From Arthrobacter humicola (GTDB lineage: Bacteria > Actinomycetota > Actinomycetes > Actinomycetales > Micrococcaceae): a stretch of DNA of 64,000 nt. The notes under the pieces are model-generated. The model saw only the letters and a program-made list of their open reading frames with translations, searched no databases and was not told the DNA's origin. A program made the position numbers and the translations under genes. Below, piece by piece: positions 54,131-62,153 of this stretch (within the stretch, counting starts at the first letter, position 1; every line of letters starts with the position of its first letter). The stretch is taken from assembly GCF_022803015.1 (NCBI RefSeq), contig NZ_JAFKON010000004.1, forward strand, positions 248,001 to 312,000, written 5' to 3'.

Positions 54131-54652
54131 ATGGCTCCCCTCTACGCATTCGCCGGTACCACTCCGGCCGTCCATGACTCCGCCTTCGTCGCGCCCACGG
54201 CGTCCGTGATCGGCAACGCCACCCTGGCCGAGAACTCGAGCGCCTTCTACGGTGTCAGTGTCCGCGCCGATACCGCCGCCATCACCGTCGGTGCCGGCAG
54301 CAACCTGCAGGACAACGTGGTGCTGCACGCCGACCCCGGCTTCCCCTGCACCGTCGGTGCGCGGGTCAGCGTCGGCCACAGCGCCGTGGTCCACGGCTGC
54401 ACCGTTGAGGACGACTGCCTGATCGGCATGAGCGCCACCATCCTCAACGGGGCCGTGATCGGCGCCGGGTCCCTCATCGCCGCCGGTGCCGTGGTGCTGG
54501 AGGGCACCGTCATCCCGCCCCGCTCGCTGGTGGCCGGCGTTCCGGCCAAGGTCCGGCGCGAGCTCAGCGACGAGGAGTTCGCCGGTGTCCAGCACAACGC
54601 CGCCCACTATCAGGAACTGGCGCGCGCGCACCGCGAACTTCACAGCGCCTGA
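54131..54652 (+). CDS. gamma carbonic anhydrase family protein
   Basis: This 173-residue left-handed beta-helix protein has hexapeptide repeats from about residue 15 to 145 (such as NATLAENSSAFYGVSVRAD, GSNLQDNVVLHAD and CTVEDDCLIGMSATILNGAVIGAG). The zinc ligands of gamma carbonic anhydrase are His in LHADPG, GHSAVVHGC (two His). The family interconverts CO2 and bicarbonate or may act as an acyltransferase; many bacterial members (YrdA/PaaY-like) have little carbonic anhydrase activity. It probably forms a trimer. A leaderless start is likely. It converges on davB. Confidence 0.9.
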   Translation: MAPLYAFAGTTPAVHDSAFVAPTASVIGNATLAENSSAFYGVSVRADTAAITVGAGSNLQDNVVLHADPGFPCTVGARVSVGHSAVVHGCTVEDDCLIGMSATILNGAVIGAGSLIAAGAVVLEGTVIPPRSLVAGVPAKVRRELSDEEFAGVQHNAAHYQELARAHRELHSA

Positions 54653-54679
54653 GGAGCACAGCGCCGGGGCCGGCGCCGC

Positions 54680-56377
54680 TCAGTCCAGGGCGATCGGCCC
54701 GAGCTCGGAGAGCAGCTCGCCCGGTCCGGGATTCCCGGCGGGGGTGGAGCCACCGAGGTGGTTGACCACGCCCCAGACTGCGTTGAGCCCGGTGGTGACG
54801 GCTCCCTCGGCCCAGCCGGCGGTAAAGGAGACGTCGTCGCCGGCGAGGAAGATCCCGCGCTGTTCGGCCGGCAGCCCGTCCTGCTTGAAGTGCGTGAAGA
54901 GCCGCTGCTGGTAGCGGTAGTGTCCCGGCAGGTTGGCCTTGAAGGCGCCCATGAAGTTGGGGTCGGCCTCCCACGAGACGGTGATCGGCTGGCCCACGAT
55001 GTGGCTGGCGATGTCCACCCCGGGGTAGATCTGCTCCAGCGAGTGCAACATGAGCTCCGCCCGTTCCTCCGCGGTGAGCGAGAGCCACTTCAGCGCGTCG
55101 TCGTTCCAGGTGTAGGACAGCAGGATCACGGCCGGCTGGTCCGGACCGTTGTCCAGCAGGTAGGTGGCACGGTTCAGCCGGTCGGTCAGCGTCATGGACA
55201 GGACCTCGCGGCCCGTGGCCGGGTCGATGTCCTTCCAGAACGGCCGGTCCACCATGACGAAGGTCTTGGAGGACTGCATGTAGTGGGAGCGTTCGATCGC
55301 CGTCCACAGTTCGGCAGGGAACAGGGCCTCGTCCGTGTGGATCCGGGTCGAGAGCAGCCATGACTGGCAGGTTGTCACCACCGCCGGGTAGGCGGATTCG
55401 CGTCCCCAGCGTTCCCGGATCCGGAAGTCGCCGCCGCCGTCGCGGGCGATGCGGTCCACGGCGCCGCGCGGCGCGCCTGCGTGCAGCGAGGCCAGCGAGG
55501 TGCCGTCCGGCCAGTGGGCCATGCCCGACGGCGCGTGCTCCCACAGTGCCTCGGGGAGCCGCTGCGCGCCGCCGTCGATGAGCCGGTGCCGGTCATCGGC
55601 GTCGGTGTAGACCACCCGAAGGATTTCGAGGATCGAGTTGGGGAAGTCGGTGTCCCAGCCGCCGGTGCCGAATCCCACCTGCCCGAAGGCCTCGCGGTGG
55701 GCGAATCCGGCTTCCTTGAAGGAGTCGCTGCCGGCGATGAAGCCATAGAACGTCTGCTCGTCCAGCTGGGGGAGCAGCGCGTTCCAGAGATCCTTGATCC
55801 GGGCTGTGTCCCGGGCGCGGATGGCGTCCTGCATCTCGGCGAACCCGGCGCCGTCGTTCACGGCGGCCTTCCACGCGTCCGCCACCTCACGGAAGAACGG
55901 CGGCAGGTCTGCCGCGGTCTCGGCATAGTATTTCTGGCCCGCGAGCTCGATCACCGTGCTGGAGGTCGCCGGCGCCAGCGGATTGGGGAAGGCCCTGGTC
56001 TGCAGCCCGAGCAGGTCCACATAGTGGTAGAAGGCCTTGCCGGATTCCGGGAAACGCATTCCGCCGAGGTCCGCCACGATGCCCGGCGCGGACGGGAAAC
56101 TGGCGGTCCGCAGCCGGCCCCCGATCCTGTCGGCCTCGTAGACCACCGGCCGCAGGCCCAGCTTCATGAGCTCATACGCGGTCACCAGTCCGGACAGTCC
56201 GGCACCGACGACGGCGACTTCGGTCCCGTAAAGCTCGGGCGGCACCGATCCCAGGCCCTCCGGGTGGGCGAGGTAGTGGTCGTAGCTGAACGGGAAGTCC
56301 GGATTCAGCATGGTGACGGGCGCCGCGCCCGCATCAGCAGCGGGTTCGGGAGCCGGAAGTTCGGTGGCGATGGTCAT
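54680..56377 (-). CDS. davB: probable L-lysine 2-monooxygenase (DavB-like flavoprotein)
   Basis: This 565-residue FAD-dependent amine-oxidase-fold enzyme would oxidatively decarboxylate L-lysine to 5-aminovaleramide. The FAD motif GAGLSG is at residues 58-63, followed by EADRIGGRLR. Stretches GTGGWDTDFPNSILEI, RSHYMQSSKTFVMVDRPFW, VSWEADPNFMGAFKANLPGH and GIFLAGDDVSFTAGWAEGAV match my recollection of Pseudomonas putida DavB closely, more than tryptophan 2-monooxygenase. Its length equals DavB. It overlaps the permease stop/start by ATGA and shares a module with DavA and a cationic permease. The lysine substrate is inferred; tryptophan or arginine could also be used. Confidence 0.85.
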   Translation of the reverse strand: MTIATELPAPEPAADAGAAPVTMLNPDFPFSYDHYLAHPEGLGSVPPELYGTEVAVVGAGLSGLVTAYELMKLGLRPVVYEADRIGGRLRTASFPSAPGIVADLGGMRFPESGKAFYHYVDLLGLQTRAFPNPLAPATSSTVIELAGQKYYAETAADLPPFFREVADAWKAAVNDGAGFAEMQDAIRARDTARIKDLWNALLPQLDEQTFYGFIAGSDSFKEAGFAHREAFGQVGFGTGGWDTDFPNSILEILRVVYTDADDRHRLIDGGAQRLPEALWEHAPSGMAHWPDGTSLASLHAGAPRGAVDRIARDGGGDFRIRERWGRESAYPAVVTTCQSWLLSTRIHTDEALFPAELWTAIERSHYMQSSKTFVMVDRPFWKDIDPATGREVLSMTLTDRLNRATYLLDNGPDQPAVILLSYTWNDDALKWLSLTAEERAELMLHSLEQIYPGVDIASHIVGQPITVSWEADPNFMGAFKANLPGHYRYQQRLFTHFKQDGLPAEQRGIFLAGDDVSFTAGWAEGAVTTGLNAVWGVVNHLGGSTPAGNPGPGELLSELGPIALD

Positions 56378-57912
56378 GAGATCTCTGCCTTCAGTTCCTC
56401 GTGTGTGGTGGTGTTGTCAGGGTGGCGGCTTGATAGGTCAAGGTAGTCCTCGTGGCTCAGCGCAGCCACCCTGGAGTTCTTCCGGCCGTAGCCGAAGTAG
56501 GCGGCACAGCCAACAAGCATCCAGGCACCGAACACCGCCCAGGTCTCGGCGCCGAGGTTGGCCATGAGGTAAACGCACATGAGGGCGCCGAGAATCGGTG
56601 TCAGCGGAAAGAGCGGGACGCGGAAGCTGCGCGTGAGTTCGGGCCGGGTCCGCCGCAGGTAAATGACTGCCACGTTGACCAGGGCGAAGGCGAACAGGGT
56701 ACCGATGCTGGTCGCGTCCGCGAGGGCACCGAGCGGCACCAGGCCGGCGGTCAGTGCGACGGCGGTGCCCACGATCAGGGTTCCGGCAGCCGGCGTGCCG
56801 GTCCGGGCCGAGATCCGGCCGAAGACCTTGGGCACCAGGCCGTCGCGCGACATCGAAAGCAGGATCCGGGTCTGCCCGTACAGCACGGTCAGCACGATGC
56901 TGGCGATGGCGAGCACGGCGCCGACGGCGAACACCACGCCAACCCAGGGCTGGCCGGTGATTTCCTCAAGGATCTTCACGAGGGCCGCCTCGGTGCCGTC
57001 GAACCAGCCCCAGGGGCGCGCGCCGATGGCGGCGACGGCCACAAGCACATAGATGCTGGTGACGATCAGCATGGAGAGCAGGATGGCCCGCGGGAGATCG
57101 CGCTTGGGATTCCGGGCCTCCTCGCCGGCCGTGGAGGCTGCATCGAAGCCGATGTAGGAGAAGAAGACCCGGGAGGCTGCGGCCGAGACGCCGGCGGCGC
57201 CCATCGGCATGAGGGGTTCGAAGTGTCCGCCGTTGAAAGCGGTGAAGGCCACGGCGCAGAAGAACAGCAGGATGCCGACTTTGACCAGGACGATCGCCGT
57301 GTTGATCCAGGCGCTCTCCTTGGCGCCGCGGACCAACAGCACGGTGGCCAGGGCGACAATCACGATTGCGGGCACGTTCAGCACGCCGCCGGCTCCCGGC
57401 GGTTGCGAGATGGCGTCCGGGAGTTCCAGGCCGAAGACCGCCAGGGCCTCGTTGACATACTGGCCCGCACCGACCGCGACGGCGGCCACGGAGACGGCGT
57501 ATTCGAGCACCAGGCACCAGCCGCAGATCCAGGCCATGCCCTCGCCCATGGTGGCATAGGTGTAGGAGTAGCTGGAACCGGCGGCAGGGACCAGGCCGGC
57601 CATTTCCGCGTAGGACACGGCGGAGAGCAGGGCGGCGAAGCCGGCGATGGCGAAGGAGATCCAGATGGCCGGGCCGGCGAGCGGCACCGACTGGCCCAGG
57701 ATGACCAGGATGCCGGTGCCCAGGGTGGCGCCGACGCTGATCATGGTCAGCTGCAGGACACCGAAGCTGCGGACCAGCCGCGTGCCGCCGTGTCCGGTCT
57801 CGGCCTCGCGGACCAGCTGTCCGATCGGCTTGCGGCGCAGGAGCTGGGCGGTGAGCCCGGGACGGGCGGCTTCCGCCGGCGGGCGTTCGCCGATCAGAGT
57901 TGGCACAGTCAT
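56374..57912 (-). CDS. APC family amino-acid permease (cationic amino-acid transporter-like)
   Basis: This 512-residue secondary transporter has about twelve to thirteen hydrophobic segments. The APC consensus SVGATLGTGILVILGQSVPLAGPAIWISFAIAG opens it. YIGFDAASTAGEEARNPKRDLPRAILLS and VLYGQTRILLSMSRDGLVP match the cationic amino-acid (CAT/YfnA) branch. The ATG at 57912 has AAGGA eight bases upstream. It is co-transcribed with davB (ATGA overlap) and divergent from pucR, so it most likely imports lysine or a related basic amino acid for DavB. Confidence 0.9.
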   Translation of the reverse strand: MTVPTLIGERPPAEAARPGLTAQLLRRKPIGQLVREAETGHGGTRLVRSFGVLQLTMISVGATLGTGILVILGQSVPLAGPAIWISFAIAGFAALLSAVSYAEMAGLVPAAGSSYSYTYATMGEGMAWICGWCLVLEYAVSVAAVAVGAGQYVNEALAVFGLELPDAISQPPGAGGVLNVPAIVIVALATVLLVRGAKESAWINTAIVLVKVGILLFFCAVAFTAFNGGHFEPLMPMGAAGVSAAASRVFFSYIGFDAASTAGEEARNPKRDLPRAILLSMLIVTSIYVLVAVAAIGARPWGWFDGTEAALVKILEEITGQPWVGVVFAVGAVLAIASIVLTVLYGQTRILLSMSRDGLVPKVFGRISARTGTPAAGTLIVGTAVALTAGLVPLGALADATSIGTLFAFALVNVAVIYLRRTRPELTRSFRVPLFPLTPILGALMCVYLMANLGAETWAVFGAWMLVGCAAYFGYGRKNSRVAALSHEDYLDLSSRHPDNTTTHEELKAEIS

Positions 57913-57965
57913 CGTTGACGTCCTTATCTTCAGTAGTGGTCGGTTTCCCGAACCAACCCTAGGCG

Positions 57966-57981
57966 TGTGAGCCACCTCTCA
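57966..57981. promoter_or_regulatory. CRP/GlxR-like site between the lysine permease and pucR
   Basis: TGTGA-N6-TCTCA matches TGTGA-N6-TCACA at nine of ten positions. It sits in the divergent promoter region, 54 bases before the permease start and 33 bases before the pucR mini-ORF. A match this good is expected about twice by chance in 64 kb, so it is weak evidence alone. Confidence 0.3.
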
Positions 57982-58001
57982 AGGTTGTGCAAAAAGACCT
58001 G

Positions 58002-58007
58002 TAGTCT
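58002..58007 (+). promoter_or_regulatory. -10 element upstream of pucR
   Basis: TAGTCT is followed by six bases and an ATG at 58014 that opens a 22-codon ORF. The main pucR start lies 58 bases further on. Confidence 0.5.
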
Positions 58008-58013
58008 TCACTC

Positions 58014-58082
58014 ATGAGACTTAATGCACTTGGGCTCCGCCGGCCGGGCGGCCGGCACGGAGGCCGCGGCCGTGGCTGCTGA
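58014..58082 (+). CDS. putative leaderless 22-residue leader peptide overlapping pucR
   Basis: The ORF begins on the predicted transcription start and encodes a basic peptide (MRLNALGLRRPGGRHGGRGR and two more residues) that ends with TGA at 58080-58082. It overlaps the GTG of pucR (58072) in another frame, and the pucR Shine-Dalgarno sequence lies inside it. Seven arginines suggest it could also act as a stall-prone regulatory peptide, but this is speculation. Confidence 0.4.
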   Translation: MRLNALGLRRPGGRHGGRGRGC

Positions 58083-59805
58083 GGACCCGGAGCGGCTCGG
58101 CTTCGTCACGCTGGCGCAGTTCCTGGGCCAGCTGCCTGCACTGGCCGTCGTGCACGACGGCGGCAACGGCCAGGAGCGCCTGCGCTGGGTGGAGCCCAGC
58201 GAACTGGAGGATCCCACCCCCTACCTGCTCGACGGCGAGTTCCTGCTCACGGCCGGCCTGCCGTTCGTGGGCGGAGGCGGCAGCGAGGAGGCGGTGGACG
58301 CTTACGTGCGGCGCCTGGTCCAGGCCCGCGTGGGCGCCTTGGGCTTTGGCCTGGAGCCGTATTTCGACTCCGTGCCCGATGCCGTGGTGCGGGCCTGCCG
58401 GCAGCACAACCTGACCCTGGTCGCCATCCCGGAGAGCCTCCCGTTCGCCGCGCTGGGACTGGAATTCTCCCGGCTCCTCGAGTCGGACAACGCCAAGACC
58501 TTCCGCCAGCTGGCCGACACCAGCCGACAGCTCATGCGCGCGGTCTTGTCCGCGCGCCCCGAGCACGAACTCCTCGCGGCCCTGGTCCAGCGCGTCCCGG
58601 TTTGGGCCGTGCTGGTCGGCGCCGACGGGCGGGTGCGCGCCCGCGGTTCGGGCCCCTCCCCCGGCCCGCAGGGCGCCGGCGCCGCTGCCGCTGCCGGCAC
58701 CGTGCCGGGAGTTGACTCCGCCGACCTGCAGCCGCTGCTGGCCAGGCTGCTCGCCGGCAGCGGTCCGCGGGTGGAGATGGATTCGTTCGACGCCGTGGGC
58801 TCGTCCCTGGTCTTCGGGTATCCGCTGCGCAGCACCCGGGACGCCAACCTCGGTGCGCTCATCCTCGGCACGGACGCCCCGCTGACCCCGGCCCAGAACA
58901 GCGTTGTCTCCACCGCGGTCGGGCTGCTGGAACTGCTGGTCCGCCAGCGCATCAGCGGCTCCCTGGCCCCGAGCCAGCTGGCCACGGCGCTGCTGCTGCA
59001 CCCGGAGAGCGTGGCCTCAGGATCCGCACGGCATGTCAACGGGTTCAAGGACCTGCTGGCCCAAAGCATCTCCTCCACCCGGTCCGGCCAGCTGCGGGTC
59101 GTACAGGGTCTCCGGATTGACGCCGCCCCGGACAGCTCCCGGACCCCGGGCGGACCGGGCGAGGCTCCGGTGCGGGCACTGCTGGAGTGGCGGCGGCTGT
59201 TCGACACCAAGCTGGTGGAGCTCACCGAGTACGGCTTTGCCGCCATCACCAGGCTCAAGGTCGACGACGCCCTGCTCGCCGAAGTGGAGCGGCTCGGCTG
59301 GCGCCTTGTGATCGGCAGCGGCACCGATTTCGCGAACCTGCCGGAGGCCTACCGGAACGCCGCTTCACTGCGCAACCGCGTTCTCACGAGCCGCCGGAGC
59401 GTCCGGGCGGACGACGTGACGTGGTCGGTGGCCGGCCTGCTGGGACCGGCTGCCGGCACCCTGCTGGCGGGCCATCTGCTGGCACCCCTGCTCGCCCTCG
59501 AGCCGGAGCGCCGCGACAACCTGCTCGGCATCCTGCGGGCCTGGCTGGGCGAAAACGGAAGCTGGGACGCCACAGCAAAGGCCACGGGACTGCATCGAAA
59601 CAGCGTCCGCCGGCAGATCGGCATCATCGCTGAGCTGCTGGGCCTTGACCTCAACCAGGCCCAGGCGCGCGCGGAACTCTGGATCGCCCTGCAGTACCAG
59701 GCCGAGCCTGATCCGCCCACCCCGGCCACCGCAGGTCAGGCGTCCAGCGCACCGGCCAGCGCAGGTCAGGCGTCCGCCGCCGGTCAGACTCCCCAGGAGC
59801 GGTAG
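58072..59805 (+). CDS. pucR: PucR family transcriptional regulator
   Basis: This 577-residue regulator has an N-terminal PucR purine-catabolism-like domain (LGFVTLAQFLGQLPALAVVHDGG, residues 8-150), a central GGDEF-like or GAF-like part, and a C-terminal helix-turn-helix (LLGILRAWLGENGSWDATAKATGLHRNSVRRQIGIIAELL). The GTG at 58072 has GGAGG eight bases upstream and is preferred over ATG 58024. The C-terminal tail (TAGQASSAPASAGQASAAGQ) is low complexity. It is divergent from the lysine permease-davB operon and convergent with davA, so it probably controls lysine use. The last 22 bases overlap davA. Confidence 0.88.
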   Translation: MAAEDPERLGFVTLAQFLGQLPALAVVHDGGNGQERLRWVEPSELEDPTPYLLDGEFLLTAGLPFVGGGGSEEAVDAYVRRLVQARVGALGFGLEPYFDSVPDAVVRACRQHNLTLVAIPESLPFAALGLEFSRLLESDNAKTFRQLADTSRQLMRAVLSARPEHELLAALVQRVPVWAVLVGADGRVRARGSGPSPGPQGAGAAAAAGTVPGVDSADLQPLLARLLAGSGPRVEMDSFDAVGSSLVFGYPLRSTRDANLGALILGTDAPLTPAQNSVVSTAVGLLELLVRQRISGSLAPSQLATALLLHPESVASGSARHVNGFKDLLAQSISSTRSGQLRVVQGLRIDAAPDSSRTPGGPGEAPVRALLEWRRLFDTKLVELTEYGFAAITRLKVDDALLAEVERLGWRLVIGSGTDFANLPEAYRNAASLRNRVLTSRRSVRADDVTWSVAGLLGPAAGTLLAGHLLAPLLALEPERRDNLLGILRAWLGENGSWDATAKATGLHRNSVRRQIGIIAELLGLDLNQAQARAELWIALQYQAEPDPPTPATAGQASSAPASAGQASAAGQTPQER

Positions 59806-60590
59806 ATCTCCGGGCGGCGGTCCCGCAGGTAGTCCACGGCGTCCTCGACGCCGTCTGCCGCGGCGCGGCCGGGCTCACCCAGTTCGGCAAACAACAGTTC
59901 CGGCCCCGCTCCGGCCGCGGCCAGGACCGAGCCGTCCGGGCCCGCGACGATGCTGCCGCCGCGGAAGTTGCAATCATCCTCCGAACCGGTGTGATTGGCG
60001 TAGGCGACCGTCAGCTGGTTCTCCAAGGCGCGGGCCCGGATCAGCACCTGCGGCACGACGTCGAATCCGCCGGCGAGTGCCGTAGGCACCAGCAGCAGGT
60101 CCGCGCCGCGCAGGGCGGCCGCCCGCGCCGACTCGGGAAACTCGATGTCGTAGCAGATGACCAGCGCCGTTTTATGCCCGTGGAAATCCACGACGCCGGG
60201 GGCAGCCGCGGCGGGCGTAAACGCCGCCCGCTCGTCCGGGCCGAACAGGTGCACCTTGTCGTAACTGAGCAGCTCCTCGCCCGCCTCGTCGACCAGGGCG
60301 GCGGAAATGTGCCACCCGCCGGCCGGCGTCACCGCGGGCAGGCTGTAGACCAGGGCGATGGTGTTGCGCCGCGCGATGCCGGCCAGGACTTCCCGAAGCG
60401 CGGGCAACCTGCCGGGATCGAACGCCTCCCGCAGCCGCCGCGGCGCATAGCCCACGGGGAAGAGTTCCGGTGTCACCAGCAACTGCGCACCCGCGGCGGA
60501 CGCATTGCGCGCCGCGACCTCCACCGCGGCGCAGTTCGCCTCGATGTCCAGCACGGCGGAGTTCGCCTGCATCAGGGCCAGCAGCACCAT
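59784..60590 (-). CDS. davA: probable 5-aminovaleramidase (DavA-like nitrilase-superfamily amidase)
   Basis: This 268-residue carbon-nitrogen hydrolase would convert 5-aminovaleramide to 5-aminovalerate and ammonia. The nitrilase triad is E42 (VTPELFPVGY), K112 (YDKVHLFGPDERA) and C146 (ALVICYDIEFPESAR). The context words ICYDIEFPE, VRARALENQ-like RARALENQLTVAYANHTGSEDD, and IVAGPDGSVLA are as I recall for DavA, and the length is the same. The ATG at 60590 has GAGG five bases upstream; the frame opens further upstream to 60686 but that part is not protein-like. It converges on pucR. Adjacent to the DavB/permease genes it would finish the DavBA pathway. Confidence 0.83.
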   Translation of the reverse strand: MVLLALMQANSAVLDIEANCAAVEVAARNASAAGAQLLVTPELFPVGYAPRRLREAFDPGRLPALREVLAGIARRNTIALVYSLPAVTPAGGWHISAALVDEAGEELLSYDKVHLFGPDERAAFTPAAAAPGVVDFHGHKTALVICYDIEFPESARAAALRGADLLLVPTALAGGFDVVPQVLIRARALENQLTVAYANHTGSEDDCNFRGGSIVAGPDGSVLAAAGAGPELLFAELGEPGRAAADGVEDAVDYLRDRRPEIYRSWGV

Positions 60591-60781
60591 TACCACCTCA
60601 CGTTTCCGGACGCCTCCGCGGGGCGCGGCGGGCTCTCCCGACCAGAGTAGCCGCGGCCCGGAACGCGGGGTGTGGTGCAATTCCACCCGGACAGCGTGCC
60701 AGCGGGGCAGAACGTCCTTGCCGCGGAGACGGCGGGTGCTGACCGCCCTCTCCCCGGCATTCGACCGGCGCGGCCGTTATC

Positions 60782-60807
60782 GTTGCGTTAACTTCTTGAC
60801 TACAAGG
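60782..60807. promoter_or_regulatory. ROK operator-like box, copy 1 (before the ROK gene)
   Basis: GTTGCGTTAA, three variable bases, then CTTGACTACAAGG. The second half is an imperfect CTTG-N4-CAAG inverted repeat overlapping a -35 TTGACT. The same 26-base box precedes the ABC operon with four differences at most. Confidence 0.7.
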
Positions 60808-60824
60808 CGCGAATGCGTCACGCT
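60796..60824 (+). promoter_or_regulatory. promoter of the ROK gene
   Basis: The -35 TTGACT (60796-60801), a 17-base spacer and -10 CACGCT (60819-60824, A and T at the conserved positions) are followed by seven bases and the ATG at 60832, a leaderless layout. Confidence 0.5.
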
Positions 60825-60831
60825 TCATAGC

Positions 60832-62022
60832 ATGCCCTCACCAACGCGCTCAACGAGGAGCCGAACCAAGAACCCCGGATCGCAGTCCGCCCTCCGGCAT
60901 TTGAACCAGCAGCGGATCATCGAATGCCTCCTCGCGGGCCCATCCACGCAGGCGGAACTGGCCCGCCAGACCGGGCTTTCGACAGCCACGGTCTCGAACA
61001 TCGTCAAAATCATGCAGGACGCCGGGCTGGCCTCGACTGAACCGATCACCAGTTCCGGGCGGCGCGCCCTGAACGTCCGGCTCAACAGCAACGGGGCCGT
61101 CGCCGTCGGAATCGACTTCGGCCGGCGCCACCTGCGCGTCGTGCTGGCCTCGCTGAGTTACCACGTGATCGCCGAAGAGTCGGTCCTGCTGCCCCTGGGC
61201 CATCACGCCGAGGAAGGCATCCAGGCCGCCGTCGGCGTGCTGGACCGGCTGCTCACGGACAGCGGTGTGGAACGCAGCGCCCTCGTGGGTGCCGGCGTCG
61301 GAATTCCCGGCCCGATCGACCGCCGCACCGGCACCGTGGCGCAAGGCGCGATCCTGCCCGAATGGGTGGGCATCAACATCCTCAAACGCCTAGAAGAAGC
61401 GCTGGAACTCCCCGTCTTTGTGGACAACGACGCCAACCTGGGCGCCCTCTCCGAGGTCACCTGGGGGCCGCACAGCGGCATCAGCAACCTGATGTTCCTC
61501 AAGATCGGCTCGGGCATCGGCGCGGGGCTGATCCTCAACGGCGCCCCGTACTACGGCAACGTGGGCATCACCGGCGAAATCGGCCATGCCACCATCCACG
61601 AGCACGGACTGATCTGCCGCTGCGGGAACCGCGGCTGCCTGGAAACCATCGCCTCCACCACCACCATGATCGAGCTCCTGAGCCGCGGCGAGGACCGGCC
61701 GCTCTCGCCCGGGGACATCGTTCGCAAGGCCCTGGAGAAGGACTCCGCCACGCTCCGTGTCGTGGACGACGCCGGGCTCGCCGTCGGGCGCGCCCTGGGC
61801 AACGTGGCGAACCTGATCAACCCCGAAGTCATCGTGGTCGGCGGCCCGCTGGCGGGCCTTGGCCAGCTGCTGCTGGACCCGATCCGGCGCGGCCTGATCC
61901 GCCACGCGGTGCCGGTCATTGGCGAGACAACCACCCTCACGATGTCATCCCTGGGCGACCGGGCCGAGGCCCTCGGGGCCACGGCTTTGGTCTTCCAGCA
62001 CGCCGGAATCCGGCGAAACTAA
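60832..62022 (+). CDS. ROK family transcriptional regulator (NagC/XylR-like)
   Basis: This 396-residue protein has an N-terminal winged helix (HLNQQRIIECLLAGPSTQAELARQTGLSTATVSNIVKIM, residues about 20-75) and a ROK sugar-kinase-like domain (GVGIPGPIDRRTGTVAQGAILPEW, GNVGITGEIGHATIHEHGLICRCGNRGCLE with the CxCGxxGCxE zinc motif). Sugar binding by this domain usually releases the repressor. The ATG at 60832 gives a normal family N-terminus; the frame opens upstream at 60505 in non-protein-like sequence. It lies before a monosaccharide ABC operon with the same upstream box, so it most likely regulates itself and that operon. Confidence 0.93.
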   Translation: MPSPTRSTRSRTKNPGSQSALRHLNQQRIIECLLAGPSTQAELARQTGLSTATVSNIVKIMQDAGLASTEPITSSGRRALNVRLNSNGAVAVGIDFGRRHLRVVLASLSYHVIAEESVLLPLGHHAEEGIQAAVGVLDRLLTDSGVERSALVGAGVGIPGPIDRRTGTVAQGAILPEWVGINILKRLEEALELPVFVDNDANLGALSEVTWGPHSGISNLMFLKIGSGIGAGLILNGAPYYGNVGITGEIGHATIHEHGLICRCGNRGCLETIASTTTMIELLSRGEDRPLSPGDIVRKALEKDSATLRVVDDAGLAVGRALGNVANLINPEVIVVGGPLAGLGQLLLDPIRRGLIRHAVPVIGETTTLTMSSLGDRAEALGATALVFQHAGIRRN

Positions 62023-62040
62023 CCATTTCGTTATGCGGCT

Positions 62041-62066
62041 GTTGCGTTAAAGACTTGACGACAAGG
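62041..62066. promoter_or_regulatory. ROK operator-like box, copy 2 (before the ABC operon)
   Basis: GTTGCGTTAA, three bases (AGA), then CTTGACGACAAGG. The TTGACG inside (62055-62060) is a good -35; a TTTACT (62079-62084) lies 18 bases downstream as a possible -10. A TGTGA half-site of a CRP/GlxR-like box overlaps this region at 62069-62073. Confidence 0.65.
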
Positions 62067-62153
62067 GCTGTGATCCAGTTTACTTTTCCATCAGACGGCC
62101 CTGCGGTTTGCAGGGGCGGACAACGAAGTCATGCATTGGAGGCGTAAGGGCAG

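Noticed and set aside
54653..54679. Terminator between the carbonic-anhydrase-like gene and davB
   Set aside because: A GC-rich palindrome (7-bp arms at 54661-54667 and 54670-54676) exists, but its loop is only two bases and there is no T run, so it is not a credible intrinsic terminator.
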